DNA of 54,275 nucleotides from DATILL01 sp035476575 (lineage in GTDB: Bacteria > Actinomycetota > Actinomycetes > Mycobacteriales > JACQDL01): contig DATILL010000113.1 of the NCBI GenBank assembly GCA_035476575.1, positions 1 to 54,275 on the forward strand, written 5' to 3'. How positions within the stretch are numbered: position 1 is the first letter of the stretch; each line of letters begins with the position of its first letter. Positions 1 through 7,737 of the stretch are shown one piece after another. The notes under the pieces are model-generated. The model was not told the DNA's origin and ran no database searches. It saw only the letters and a list, made by a program, of their open reading frames with translations. A program made the position numbers and the translations under genes.

Positions 1-201
1 TGCGTCCACTGGGCCAACGGCGGAAGAACCGACCAGAACAACGGCGTCCTGCTCTGCGGATTCCACCACCGCGCCGTACATCATAAGGGCTGGGACGTAC
101 GAACAGCAGAGGACGGGCTACCCGAGCTCCTCCCCCCACCAACAACCGACCCCGAGCGAAAGCCTGTCCGCCACCACCGACACCGAAAACGAGCCGCATG
201 A
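1..201 (+). CDS. 13E12-type HNH endonuclease, 3' end only (partial at window edge)
   Basis: The frame is open from base 1 to a TGA at 199-201. It encodes the C-terminal 66 residues of a DUF222/13E12-type HNH endonuclease. The visible part has the second half of the HNH signature (HWANGG, then TDQNNGVLLC, then HHRAVHH) and the conserved tail GWDVRTAEDGLPELLPP. It is nearly identical in order and content to the C-terminus of the full copy ending at 21696, including the basic end HRHRKRAA. The first half of the nuclease motif and the DUF222 domain lie outside the window. Members of this family are found as repeated, independently mobile-looking genes in actinobacteria, and their biological role is not settled. 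Having two copies about 20 kb apart suggests duplication or mobility. Confidence 0.85.
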   Translation, partial: CVHWANGGRTDQNNGVLLCGFHHRAVHHKGWDVRTAEDGLPELLPPPTTDPERKPVRHHRHRKRAA

Positions 202-843
202 CAAAAGAGGAGGTCGCCGCCGCACCACGGCTCCGGCGCGAAAGGCCGGGCTGGTCTTGGCTGGCACGCCAGCCGCCTTCCGGCGGCGGCTGGCGTGCCA
301 CCGGCACCACCGTGGGCACCCGCCACCGCACCCACCGAAATCACTCACGCCTTTTCGGGCACTCGGCCTGGCGGGGTGGCTCTGTCAGTGGCCGCCGCTA
401 TTCTTCTGAAATTCCTGACACGACCGTCCTGGAGGCTGTCTTGATCCCGGCCCCAGACCCTGCAACCAGACCTGCCACCCGGCCACCACCGCCGACAAGC
501 CACGCACCTCACACGATCACGAAGTTCCGGCTGGAGTACCAGCAAACGGCCAGGCCGGGTGGAGCCTACCCCGCTCAAGGGTTGGCCGTGCGGCTCTCCG
601 CGACAACCGCCGTCACTGTACGGCTGCGGACCGTCACTCGAGCGGACCTCGACGAGGTGCTGGCTCCGTACCAGCGTGCGGATGCCCGACCAGACCATGC
701 TCCAGCTCGCCGGGCGCGGCCCGCTGTCACCCGATCGGTTGGTGCTGCCAGTAACCACCCCGCCCGAGCGCGGCAGTTCTATGCTCTCGGCAGGGGTGGC
801 CCGGAACGCCATAATCCGACCGGGCCTGGGGGGACAAACAAAC
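202..843. other. Gene-poor spacer with an orphan 13E12 upstream-like sequence (about 292-413)
   Basis: I see no convincing gene in these 642 bases; the open frames through it have no recognisable domain. The stretch at about 292-413 is clearly similar to the 120 bases just before the complete 13E12-type gene (20288-20406). Shared words occur in the same order: GCCACCGG, GTGGGCAC, CACCGAA, CTCGGC, TGGCGGGG and TTCT. In the full copy this segment ends at the start codon. Here the ATG is gone and the similarity fades after about 425. It looks like the remnant promoter/leader end of another element copy. Confidence 0.5.
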
Positions 844-3372
844 ATGGATGTGCATATGGCAATCGCGGCCGCGCTGGCGGGTCGGGCCGCGCAGCGTGGG
901 TTTGTCGTCGAGCTGGAGCAGAGCTGGAAGCAGCTCGTCGCCAGCTTCACGGCGCTTGTCGAGCTCGCCGAGAAAGCGGGGCGCGCCGCGGCCAGACCGG
1001 GAGGGACGGGCGGCGACCACGGTCGAGTCGCCGCCGAGCTGGCCGGTTACCTGAACGGTGACCCGGACGGCTGGCTGGCCACCGCCATTGGTTTGTCCCA
1101 GCAGCTCGACCAGGCGACCGACAAGGTGACCGCGATACACCGGCGGGTGCACCGGGAGACGGTGAACATCGGCGTCATCGGAATGACCAAGGCCGGCAAG
1201 AGCACCCTGCTCCAACGCCTTACCGGCCTTGGCGAGGAGCAGGTCCCGTCCAGCCGTTTCCGGTCGACGACCGCCGCCCCGAGCCGTATCGTCCATGAGC
1301 CCGGTGCCGGTCGCGGCCGGGCCGTGGTGGACCTGCATTCGTGGGAATCCTTCCGCGGGGCGTTCCTCGTCCCGCTGCACGCTCGGGCTGGCCTCGGACC
1401 GCCAGCTCGCACGCTCGACGAGTTTCGCCGGCAGCGATACGTCGAGCCGAGCCCGGGCGGTGTCCCGGCGGACCAGGTCGGCCCCGAACGGTATCTCCGG
1501 CGGCTGCGCCAGGCACACGCCTCGCTGTGGAGCTACGAGAATGACCTGCGTGGCGGCCACCAGGAGATCACACTGGACAAGCTGCGACCGTACGTCGCCT
1601 ATCCGAGCGAGGACGACCCCCGACCGGCCTTCCGGCCTTATCACGCGGTGCGGGCGGTGCGGATCTACTGTGAGTTTCCCAACGTCGGGGCGGTGGGGCT
1701 CAGCCTCGTGGACCTTCCCGGCGCTGGCGAGGCCGGTCTCGACGTGCATCGCCAGTTCCTGTCCAGCCTCCGCAACGAGGTTGACCTGCTTTTTGTCGTG
1801 AAACGGCCGGACAAGGCGAACGCGCAGGTCAACGATCCCGACTGGGACGTGATCCAGCTCGCTGGCGAGGCGGCGACCGGCGTACGAATGCCCGACTTCG
1901 TCCGGTACCTGATCAACCGGGACCGGGAGGTCCCACCGGACTATCTGGACCACGGAGCCGCCGACGCCCGCCGTGAAGGCGAGCGACTCGGCTTCGCGGT
2001 GCAGGAATGCGATATCAAATACGCGGAGAACGCGGCACAGGAGATTCTGGCGCCAACGCTCGCCCACCTCGCGGCGCGGCTCGCCGACATGGACCAGGAC
2101 GCGGTCAAGTACACCCTGGACGGGATACGCGACCTCGCCCACCAGGTGCGCGGCCACGTGCGCGAGCTGACGAGGCACATCGAAAACTGGCAGGCCGGGC
2201 TACCGAAGGAGGAGCGACTCCTGCGGGACCGGGTGGTGAAGCTCAGGCGTGAGATCAGCGTGGCGCTCGGTGCGGTGCTCGCCCGCTATGACGGCCTCGA
2301 CCGGGCGGGCGAGCCGATCGAGGCATTGCGCGCCGAGATCGACCGGGCGGTCGGCGAGATCGAGCGGTGGCAGCGAGACGGCTACGGCGCCGGCAGCACC
2401 GCGGAATGGACCCGGGACTTCTACGAGGCCATGTCGGCCAGGGAGACCGGAACGCAGCTCGACCACGAGTACAACATGGTTCGGCTGAAGGTCAGCGAGG
2501 TGTTCGGCGAGATCGACGCATCGTTGGCACGCTCGGTCGACCTGCTGTGGGGCGAGGTCGCGGCAGTGCTGCGGGCCAAGCTGACCGACAAGATCGTGCC
2601 GGCGATGGAGCCGCGCGCCGCGCTCACCCAGTTCGCCGCGCTCGCCCGGCAACACCGGCTCAAGACGCTGTACGACGCGACCACCCGGCTGCTGGAGCTC
2701 CCCACCGACTACGGCAGCATCTTCCTCCGGGTCGGCCGGCCCATCGTCCGGAAGATCGACTGGGAGCGTGCCGGCCCGCCACCCGGAAATCACGCCCTAA
2801 CCATCGGCTCCGCGGTCATCGGCGGGATGGTCGGGGGGCCGGTGGGTCATGTGGTGGGCGGCCTGGTCGGTGACGCGGTGGGCGGTGCCGTGTCGGCCGG
2901 CGTCCGCGAGACCATCCGGTCGGCCGCGACGGGTGGGCGGCCGTGGTGGCAGCAGGGCCCCACCGAGCCGGAGCCTGCCCAGCCGGAGCAGCCCGCTGGG
3001 CCAGGGCAGCCAGCCGACTCGGCCGGCCAGGCGGACCCGAAGGCGCAACGGCGGCACGCGGAGCTGACCCAGGTCATCCACGCCGCGGTGCACGAGCTGC
3101 AGGCAGAGCTGCACGCCGAGGCCCGCCGTACGGTCAAGGTGCTGGCCGCGGCGGCCGACCAGTTCAAGGAAAGCGTGATCTCGACACCCGGTGTCGACCA
3201 CGATTTCGTCGACCTGTGCCGGCCGGTGCAGCGCGACATCTGGCCGGACAGCTTCGCCGATGCCGACGCCCGGTTGGTCGCCGACATGGCCACGGTGCTG
3301 GAGCACGCGATCACCGCGACGGCAGCGGCCGACAGCATCGCCGGGCTCGCGGCCCAGGCACACAAGCTGTAG
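844..3372 (+). CDS. Dynamin-like large GTPase
   Basis: An 842-residue GTPase of the dynamin-like/Era-like superfamily. The P-loop (G1) GMTKAGKST is near residue 113, G3 DLPGAGE near residue 290, and a G4-like INRD near residue 357. Helical, charge-rich sequence follows. A glycine-rich hydrophobic stretch (about residues 650-690, with IGGMVGGPVGHVVGGLVG) could insert in or bind membrane, then comes a Pro/Glu-rich linker and a C-terminal helical domain. I chose ATG 844 because GGGGGGA lies about 10 bases upstream; the frame stays open back to 559, so a longer N-terminus is possible but looks non-coding. The gene converges on the kinase/vWA/PP2C operon with only about 40 bases between ends. Bacterial dynamin-like proteins remodel or protect membranes; the specific role here is unknown. 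Confidence 0.75.
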   Translation: MDVHMAIAAALAGRAAQRGFVVELEQSWKQLVASFTALVELAEKAGRAAARPGGTGGDHGRVAAELAGYLNGDPDGWLATAIGLSQQLDQATDKVTAIHRRVHRETVNIGVIGMTKAGKSTLLQRLTGLGEEQVPSSRFRSTTAAPSRIVHEPGAGRGRAVVDLHSWESFRGAFLVPLHARAGLGPPARTLDEFRRQRYVEPSPGGVPADQVGPERYLRRLRQAHASLWSYENDLRGGHQEITLDKLRPYVAYPSEDDPRPAFRPYHAVRAVRIYCEFPNVGAVGLSLVDLPGAGEAGLDVHRQFLSSLRNEVDLLFVVKRPDKANAQVNDPDWDVIQLAGEAATGVRMPDFVRYLINRDREVPPDYLDHGAADARREGERLGFAVQECDIKYAENAAQEILAPTLAHLAARLADMDQDAVKYTLDGIRDLAHQVRGHVRELTRHIENWQAGLPKEERLLRDRVVKLRREISVALGAVLARYDGLDRAGEPIEALRAEIDRAVGEIERWQRDGYGAGSTAEWTRDFYEAMSARETGTQLDHEYNMVRLKVSEVFGEIDASLARSVDLLWGEVAAVLRAKLTDKIVPAMEPRAALTQFAALARQHRLKTLYDATTRLLELPTDYGSIFLRVGRPIVRKIDWERAGPPPGNHALTIGSAVIGGMVGGPVGHVVGGLVGDAVGGAVSAGVRETIRSAATGGRPWWQQGPTEPEPAQPEQPAGPGQPADSAGQADPKAQRRHAELTQVIHAAVHELQAELHAEARRTVKVLAAAADQFKESVISTPGVDHDFVDLCRPVQRDIWPDSFADADARLVADMATVLEHAITATAAADSIAGLAAQAHKL

Positions 3373-3411
3373 CCCTGAGGGCACCACCCGCCCGGCCGAC
3401 TGGGCCGTCGA

Positions 3412-4212
3412 CTAGCTCGGGCCGGCGGCGTCCGGCCCGTCCCCGTTGGCGACGCGGAGGAGCACGAGGACGACGTCATCGCGTCGGATGGCACCGGCCA
3501 CCCGCAGCTCCCGGATCAGCTCGGTGAAGGCGTCGCGACCGAAGACCCGGAGCCTCGACCACACGGCCGGGTCGTGCGCCGCCTCCGTCAGCAGCCACTC
3601 GCCGGCCGCGTCGCTGGCCAGGACGAAGAGGTCGCCTGGCTCGGCGGCACCGCGGCCATGCCGGAGCGCCCGCAGGGCACCGTCGAGCCGGGCGCCCGCG
3701 GTGAGCGCGAGATCGGGATGGCCACCGTACTCCGCGGCCGAGGACAGCGGGAACGACGTGACGAGCCGCCCCGCCCGGACCTGGAACAGGCAGCAGTCGC
3801 CGATGGCGGTAGCCCACCACACGGCCCGGCTTCCCCGGCAGTCGAGCTGCACCCCGAGGAACGCCGCGGCCGAGCCACGCGCCGCCGCGTCCCGGTGGTA
3901 CCACGGCACCGCCTCGCCACGGGTCGCGATGATCCGCTCCTGCGCGGCGGTCCATCGCCGCGCCCGGTCGGCGAACCACTGGCGTACGTCGCCCTCGTAC
4001 GCGGGGATGTCGCCGTCGGCCCACGGCGCCTCGGGAAAATCTGTGAGGTAGCCGCTGGTCAGGTCGGCCGCCCAGGACCGCGCGGCGACCGCAGCGGCCG
4101 CGCCGTCCGCGACCGCGAACCGGGCTCGGCGCCAGCTCAGCGCGGCGCCGTCCTCCCATTCCGCCGCCAGGTCCTTGGCGACGTCATAGGCCTGCGCATA
4201 TATCCGGATCAC
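3412..4212 (-). CDS. PP2C-family protein phosphatase (TerY-P triad type)
   Basis: A 266-residue protein with PP2C landmarks: an N-terminal ADGA acidic motif (about residue 35) where PP2C enzymes bind metal, a GD motif in AIGDCCLFQV (about residue 140), DLFVLASDA near residue 197, and the terminal RDDVVLVLLRV strand, where PP2Cs carry a conserved metal-binding Asp. It is predicted to remove phosphate from Ser/Thr, probably on partners phosphorylated by the kinase of the same operon. The start is GTG at 4212, ten bases after the vWA stop at 4222, so it is the last gene of the operon. A PP2C beside a vWA protein and a kinase is the arrangement described as the TerY-P triad by comparative genomics (Anantharaman, Iyer and Aravind). 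The N-terminal metal motif is shorter than in housekeeping PP2Cs, so activity is inferred. Confidence 0.75.
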   Translation of the reverse strand: MIRIYAQAYDVAKDLAAEWEDGAALSWRRARFAVADGAAAAVAARSWAADLTSGYLTDFPEAPWADGDIPAYEGDVRQWFADRARRWTAAQERIIATRGEAVPWYHRDAAARGSAAAFLGVQLDCRGSRAVWWATAIGDCCLFQVRAGRLVTSFPLSSAAEYGGHPDLALTAGARLDGALRALRHGRGAAEPGDLFVLASDAAGEWLLTEAAHDPAVWSRLRVFGRDAFTELIRELRVAGAIRRDDVVLVLLRVANGDGPDAAGPS

Positions 4213-4221
4213 CCGTGCCGC

Positions 4222-5028
4222 CTAGCTCGCCTCGAGCCGTTCCACCGACGTGCCGACGCTGAGAAAGTCCACCAGCACCCGCATGCCGGCGTTGCAGACG
4301 AAACCGCGCGCGCCGGGGGCCGTTCGCAGGCCGAGCTCGACGGCGCGTACACACATGACCGCGGGCAGCTCGCTGGTGGTCCGGAACAGTGCCTTCGAGT
4401 GTTCGTCGGGCAGCTCCACGTCTTCGGCCGGGAAGAGCACCGGCCGGCCCGCGGCCGACATGTTGATCGCGAAGTAGAGCAGGTTGCCATCGGCATTGTT
4501 GAGCGCCCGTAGCCGCTCCACCCAGACCGCCGGGTCACCGTCGGTGGACTGCCCGTCCGTGATGTTGATGACGATAGGTGGAAATGAATGGGGGTGCGCC
4601 TGTAGCCAACCATTCGCCACCTCACCGGCCAGGTTGAGCGCCGAGCACATCGGCGTATTTCCCTGTGTTACCGGATCGAACCAGACCGGGAGCTGCGCGC
4701 CGTCCCGGGTCTCGATCCGGATCTGCGCGTTGGCGATCTCCTCCACTGACGCGAGCACCCGGCCGGCGAGCGACCCGGCGAACATCGGCCGCACCTCCTG
4801 GCCGTAGCCGATGATGCCGATGTCGTAGTAGTGCCGGGGCGGCCTGTTGAGATCCTTGTTGCACCGCCGGACGATGGTGAAGAGCAGCTCGTTGATCGCC
4901 TCGGCGACCCCTTGTGCCTTGGAGACACCGGGGCGGTCCGGCAGGTCCTGGATCATGGAGTACGACTGGTCGAGCAGGAACATGATAAAGCCGGGATGCA
5001 GCCGGTCGATCGTCTTGGTGTAGGCCAC
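4222..5028 (-). CDS. TerY-like von Willebrand factor A domain protein
   Basis: This 268-residue protein is essentially one vWA domain. The metal-ion-dependent adhesion site is visible as FLLDQSYSM near residue 18 (DxSxS), a GNTPM loop near residue 123 supplying the conserved Thr, and TDGQSTDG near residue 152 supplying the Asp. Cytosolic vWA proteins of this type act as metal-dependent scaffolds; TerY-type members are encoded with a PP2C phosphatase and a kinase. No signal peptide or membrane segment is seen. The start is GTG 5028, with AAAGGAG nine bases upstream, in a 62-base gap after the zinc-ribbon gene, so its translation is independent of that gene. It is followed ten bases later by the PP2C gene. 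Confidence 0.85.
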   Translation of the reverse strand: MAYTKTIDRLHPGFIMFLLDQSYSMIQDLPDRPGVSKAQGVAEAINELLFTIVRRCNKDLNRPPRHYYDIGIIGYGQEVRPMFAGSLAGRVLASVEEIANAQIRIETRDGAQLPVWFDPVTQGNTPMCSALNLAGEVANGWLQAHPHSFPPIVINITDGQSTDGDPAVWVERLRALNNADGNLLYFAINMSAAGRPVLFPAEDVELPDEHSKALFRTTSELPAVMCVRAVELGLRTAPGARGFVCNAGMRVLVDFLSVGTSVERLEAS

Positions 5029-5090
5029 CTACGGGCTCCTTTGGGGACTCCGCCGGCCATCGGCGGACAACTTCGGCCTGGACATCGGGG

Positions 5091-6038
5091 TTATTCGTTC
5101 TCGTACGGCGAGCTTTCGTACGGCTGGCTCGCCCGGCGGCGCTCCGGTGCAAGGATCACATCGGGCCAGGTTCTGTCCGGGCCGGCGGTCCAGGAATGGT
5201 CGCATGCCCGGCAGCGCCACGGTCGCGCCTTGATCTCGACACTAACCTCGACCGAGCCACAGCGCGGGCACTGCGGCTCCCACTCGTCGCCGCCGACCGC
5301 GTACCTGGCGAGGATGTCCGGACGGACGGACAGCGATCCATCGAAACGATCCGATTGTGGAGCCGCGGGTTCCTGAGTACCGGGTGACGAGGCGACCGAT
5401 GGCGAGGTGGGCGACGGCAGAACAGCCGGCGACGGGATGACCGGTGACGAGGCGACCGGTGACGATCTCGCCGGTTCCGGACGGACCAGCGGCGGCTTCC
5501 GACGTACGGGTGGGGGCTGACCTTGGGGGCCGGTGGGCTGGCCGGCGACCGGAACCGAGGGCATGCGCGCGGACGTGGACCAGCCGCACACCACGCCGAG
5601 AGCCAGCAGCAGCCCGGCCCAGAAGACCAGCAGCGCGGGATGGCCGGTGCCGTTCGCCGGCTCCCTGACCAGCCGGCCGGCATCGTCCAGGACCGCCGCG
5701 CTGTCCGGCAGTCGGGTGGCCACCGCGGTCGGGCCACCGTCGTCGACGACCACAAGCACCGGCGGCGACGTCTGCGCAAACCCCAGCACGGCCAGCACCG
5801 GCAACCCCGCCTCCCGCCCGCCGACCAGGACGACCAGGTCGGCGCGGTACCTCGTGGCGGTCTCGACCAACGCCATCTGAGCCGCTGCCGTGGCGGCGGC
5901 CGTCTTCGGCAGGGGAGCCACCATGATCGTCGTACGGCGCGGCGGCGCGGAGGTCAGCAGGACGAGGCCCACCAGGAACGCGGCAAGCGCCAGCACACCG
6001 ATGGCGGCGGCTCGACCCGGCATACGTACGGTGTTCAT
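5091..6038 (-). CDS. Two-TM protein with C-terminal zinc ribbon (kinase operon partner)
   Basis: A 315-residue protein I cannot assign to a named family. Visible in order are a TM helix at about residues 11-30, an external or periplasm-facing loop of about 110 residues, a second TM at about 133-155 (LLVFWAGLLLALGVVCGW), a long Pro/Ser/Val-rich linker, and a C-terminal zinc ribbon with CPRCG and CRAC motifs about 20 residues apart. If both helices insert, the ribbon faces the cytosol. Its ATG overlaps the kinase stop (ATGA), so the two are translationally coupled. In TerY-P systems a zinc ribbon is often part of the kinase; here it is a separate membrane protein. The linker DNA has a direct repeat (GGTGACGAGGCGACCG at about 5384 and 5442). 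Confidence 0.7.
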   Translation of the reverse strand: MNTVRMPGRAAAIGVLALAAFLVGLVLLTSAPPRRTTIMVAPLPKTAAATAAAQMALVETATRYRADLVVLVGGREAGLPVLAVLGFAQTSPPVLVVVDDGGPTAVATRLPDSAAVLDDAGRLVREPANGTGHPALLVFWAGLLLALGVVCGWSTSARMPSVPVAGQPTGPQGQPPPVRRKPPLVRPEPARSSPVASSPVIPSPAVLPSPTSPSVASSPGTQEPAAPQSDRFDGSLSVRPDILARYAVGGDEWEPQCPRCGSVEVSVEIKARPWRCRACDHSWTAGPDRTWPDVILAPERRRASQPYESSPYENE

Positions 6039-7276
6039 CGGCCCACCAGGATGATGACAAGCAGTACCACCGCGATCAGAACGGCGAGCACCATCGCCGC
6101 TTGCCAGTTGTTCGACGGCGGCTGCCCGCCTGCTCGCTGAGGTCCCGGCGACGGGGGCGAGGCGGGCCGTGGGGATGGTTGGGGCGGCTGATGTGGTTGG
6201 GGCGGCCGCGGTGGATCACCGGGGGCGGCGGTCGTCGCCGTGCTGCCGAGCCACCAGCTGCCGGCCTGGACGCCGGCATCGGCCTGGCTGGGAGCGGCGG
6301 CCTGGTTGGAACTGGCAGCCTGGCTGGGACTGGCGACCTGGCCAGCCCGGAAAGGATCGGCGGTTTGGGCGGCGGCCGCAGCGGTTTCCGACCCAACCGT
6401 CCCGGCCCACCACGGGCTGCTTTCGAGGCGGCCGGCCTCGGGCGCGAGCCACACCGCGGCGACCGGCAACGTCCTTGTCCGCAACAGCGTGTCCAGGTCC
6501 GTGCTCACCTTCACGCTCTGCCGGCAGAAACGCTCCAGGAGTGTCGAGAGATTTCGCACCTCCAGGTCTGGGCTGGCCGCGAGCCTGGTCCAGATCGGCG
6601 TCGCTCCGGCGTTAACGAAGTCATGGTCAGAGAGGATCAGGTTCTCCTCGTTGTGATGTGCCCACAGGCCCGCGTCGGCGGCGAGCGCCTTCAGCGAAAG
6701 GTAGATGACCAGAGCCGAGAAGGCGTCGACATGGCGATCCCAGTGACCGGTGCGGATACGTTCGGGATGCTGAAAATGACGGTGCCCGTTCTCGCCGGGA
6801 TGCAGCCTGGCGGCGCCGGGCACCCACGCCGCGTCGAGATCGATCAGACGGAGCTCGGTGCCGGCAACCCGGACGTTGTCCCGCTGCAGGTCGGCATGCG
6901 CGACACCGACCGCCGTCAGGAGGCGGGCCGCTTCCCGCCAACGGTCGGCCAGGCCGCCCAGCTCGGCCGGTTGGCCAAGGTTCGTCGCCGCGAACTCTCC
7001 GAGCGAGACTCCCGGCACGTGTTCCATTCGCACCATCGGCCACCACGTGTCGCGAACCCGGACTCCCTCGTCCGACCAGGCGAACTTCGCGAACACCTCG
7101 ACCGGCTGTGCCCGCAGGTAGGTCTCGAGCGCGTGGTAACGCTGCGCGCGAGAGGGCTGCGGGCGTTTGAAAAAGCGGAGCACGACCGGGCCCGCTCCGG
7201 CGCCCGCTCCGGTCGACGCGAAGAAGACAATCGCGGTCTGGCCTTCGACTGACGCGGGCAGCCGGAAGTTGTCCAT
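6035..7276 (-). CDS. Protein kinase-fold protein with C-terminal membrane anchor (N-terminus probably frameshifted)
   Basis: This 413-residue kinase-fold protein is related to the kinases of TerY-P triads. The catalytic loop is HADLQRDN (about residue 146) and LIDLDAAWVP takes the place of DFG. HRHFQHPE, followed by the WDRHVDAFS segment, fits the C-lobe. The N-lobe VVLRFFKR lacks an obvious VAIK lysine, so catalysis may be atypical. A Pro/Gln/Ala-rich linker leads to a C-terminal TM (MVLAVLIAVVLLVIILV) that would tail-anchor it. The ATG at 7276 lies inside the conserved region. Upstream, in another frame, a TTG at 7382 opens a sequence (PKEYFAAVQNP) that is the expected family N-terminus. 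Removing one base from the run GGGG at 7323-7326 joins the two frames, so the true gene probably spans 6035-7382. It is the first gene of the operon, with an ATGA overlap to the zinc-ribbon gene. Confidence 0.75.
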   Translation of the reverse strand: MDNFRLPASVEGQTAIVFFASTGAGAGAGPVVLRFFKRPQPSRAQRYHALETYLRAQPVEVFAKFAWSDEGVRVRDTWWPMVRMEHVPGVSLGEFAATNLGQPAELGGLADRWREAARLLTAVGVAHADLQRDNVRVAGTELRLIDLDAAWVPGAARLHPGENGHRHFQHPERIRTGHWDRHVDAFSALVIYLSLKALAADAGLWAHHNEENLILSDHDFVNAGATPIWTRLAASPDLEVRNLSTLLERFCRQSVKVSTDLDTLLRTRTLPVAAVWLAPEAGRLESSPWWAGTVGSETAAAAAQTADPFRAGQVASPSQAASSNQAAAPSQADAGVQAGSWWLGSTATTAAPGDPPRPPQPHQPPQPSPRPASPPSPGPQRAGGQPPSNNWQAAMVLAVLIAVVLLVIILVGR

Positions 7277-7382
7277 GACGAGCTCGGCGACCTGGAGATC
7301 GGCGTCGCGGAATGCCTGTCGAGGGGTTCTGGACAGCAGCGAAGTACTCCTTTGGGCTGGGCCACGGAGCGGGACTGGTCAA

Positions 7383-7737
7383 CCTGGCTCCACTCGAATG
7401 CGATCCGCCGACCAGGCAGCCGCCGAGGATGCACGCCGACGCAACTGCCGGCCCACACGCTATGCCGTGGAGACGGATGATCTGTGACGGTCGGTGGCAT
7501 TGGCCGGCACGATCACTCGATCGGCGTAGCCGTCGCTCCCGGTTGCCCACTCCAACACGCCCGGCAGGGCGTGCCACCAAGGACCGAACCGACCACTCAC
7601 ATTCGCACCTCGGACGCCTGGGCGCCGGAAATCAAGCCCGCCCGGGCGGATCCACACGATCGGGTGCTCCTGGCCGCTCCCGCGGGGGAATGTGACATTC
7701 TGGCTACGACTCAGCTCGACGGCGGAAGGGGGCTGCG
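7383..7737. other. Divergent intergenic region, kinase operon / acetyltransferase gene
   Basis: This stretch of 355 bases separates the presumed TTG start of the minus-strand kinase from the GTG start of the plus-strand acetyltransferase. It must hold both promoters, but I cannot point to a convincing -35/-10 pair. The only clear element is a strong ribosome binding site GGAAGGGGG at about 7723-7731 for the acetyltransferase. The open frames crossing it have no recognisable protein features. Confidence 0.4.

Noticed and set aside
7276..7382. Programmed ribosomal frameshifting in the kinase gene
   Set aside because: The run is only four C on the coding strand, without a downstream structure or a recognisable slippery heptamer; error or mutation is simpler.
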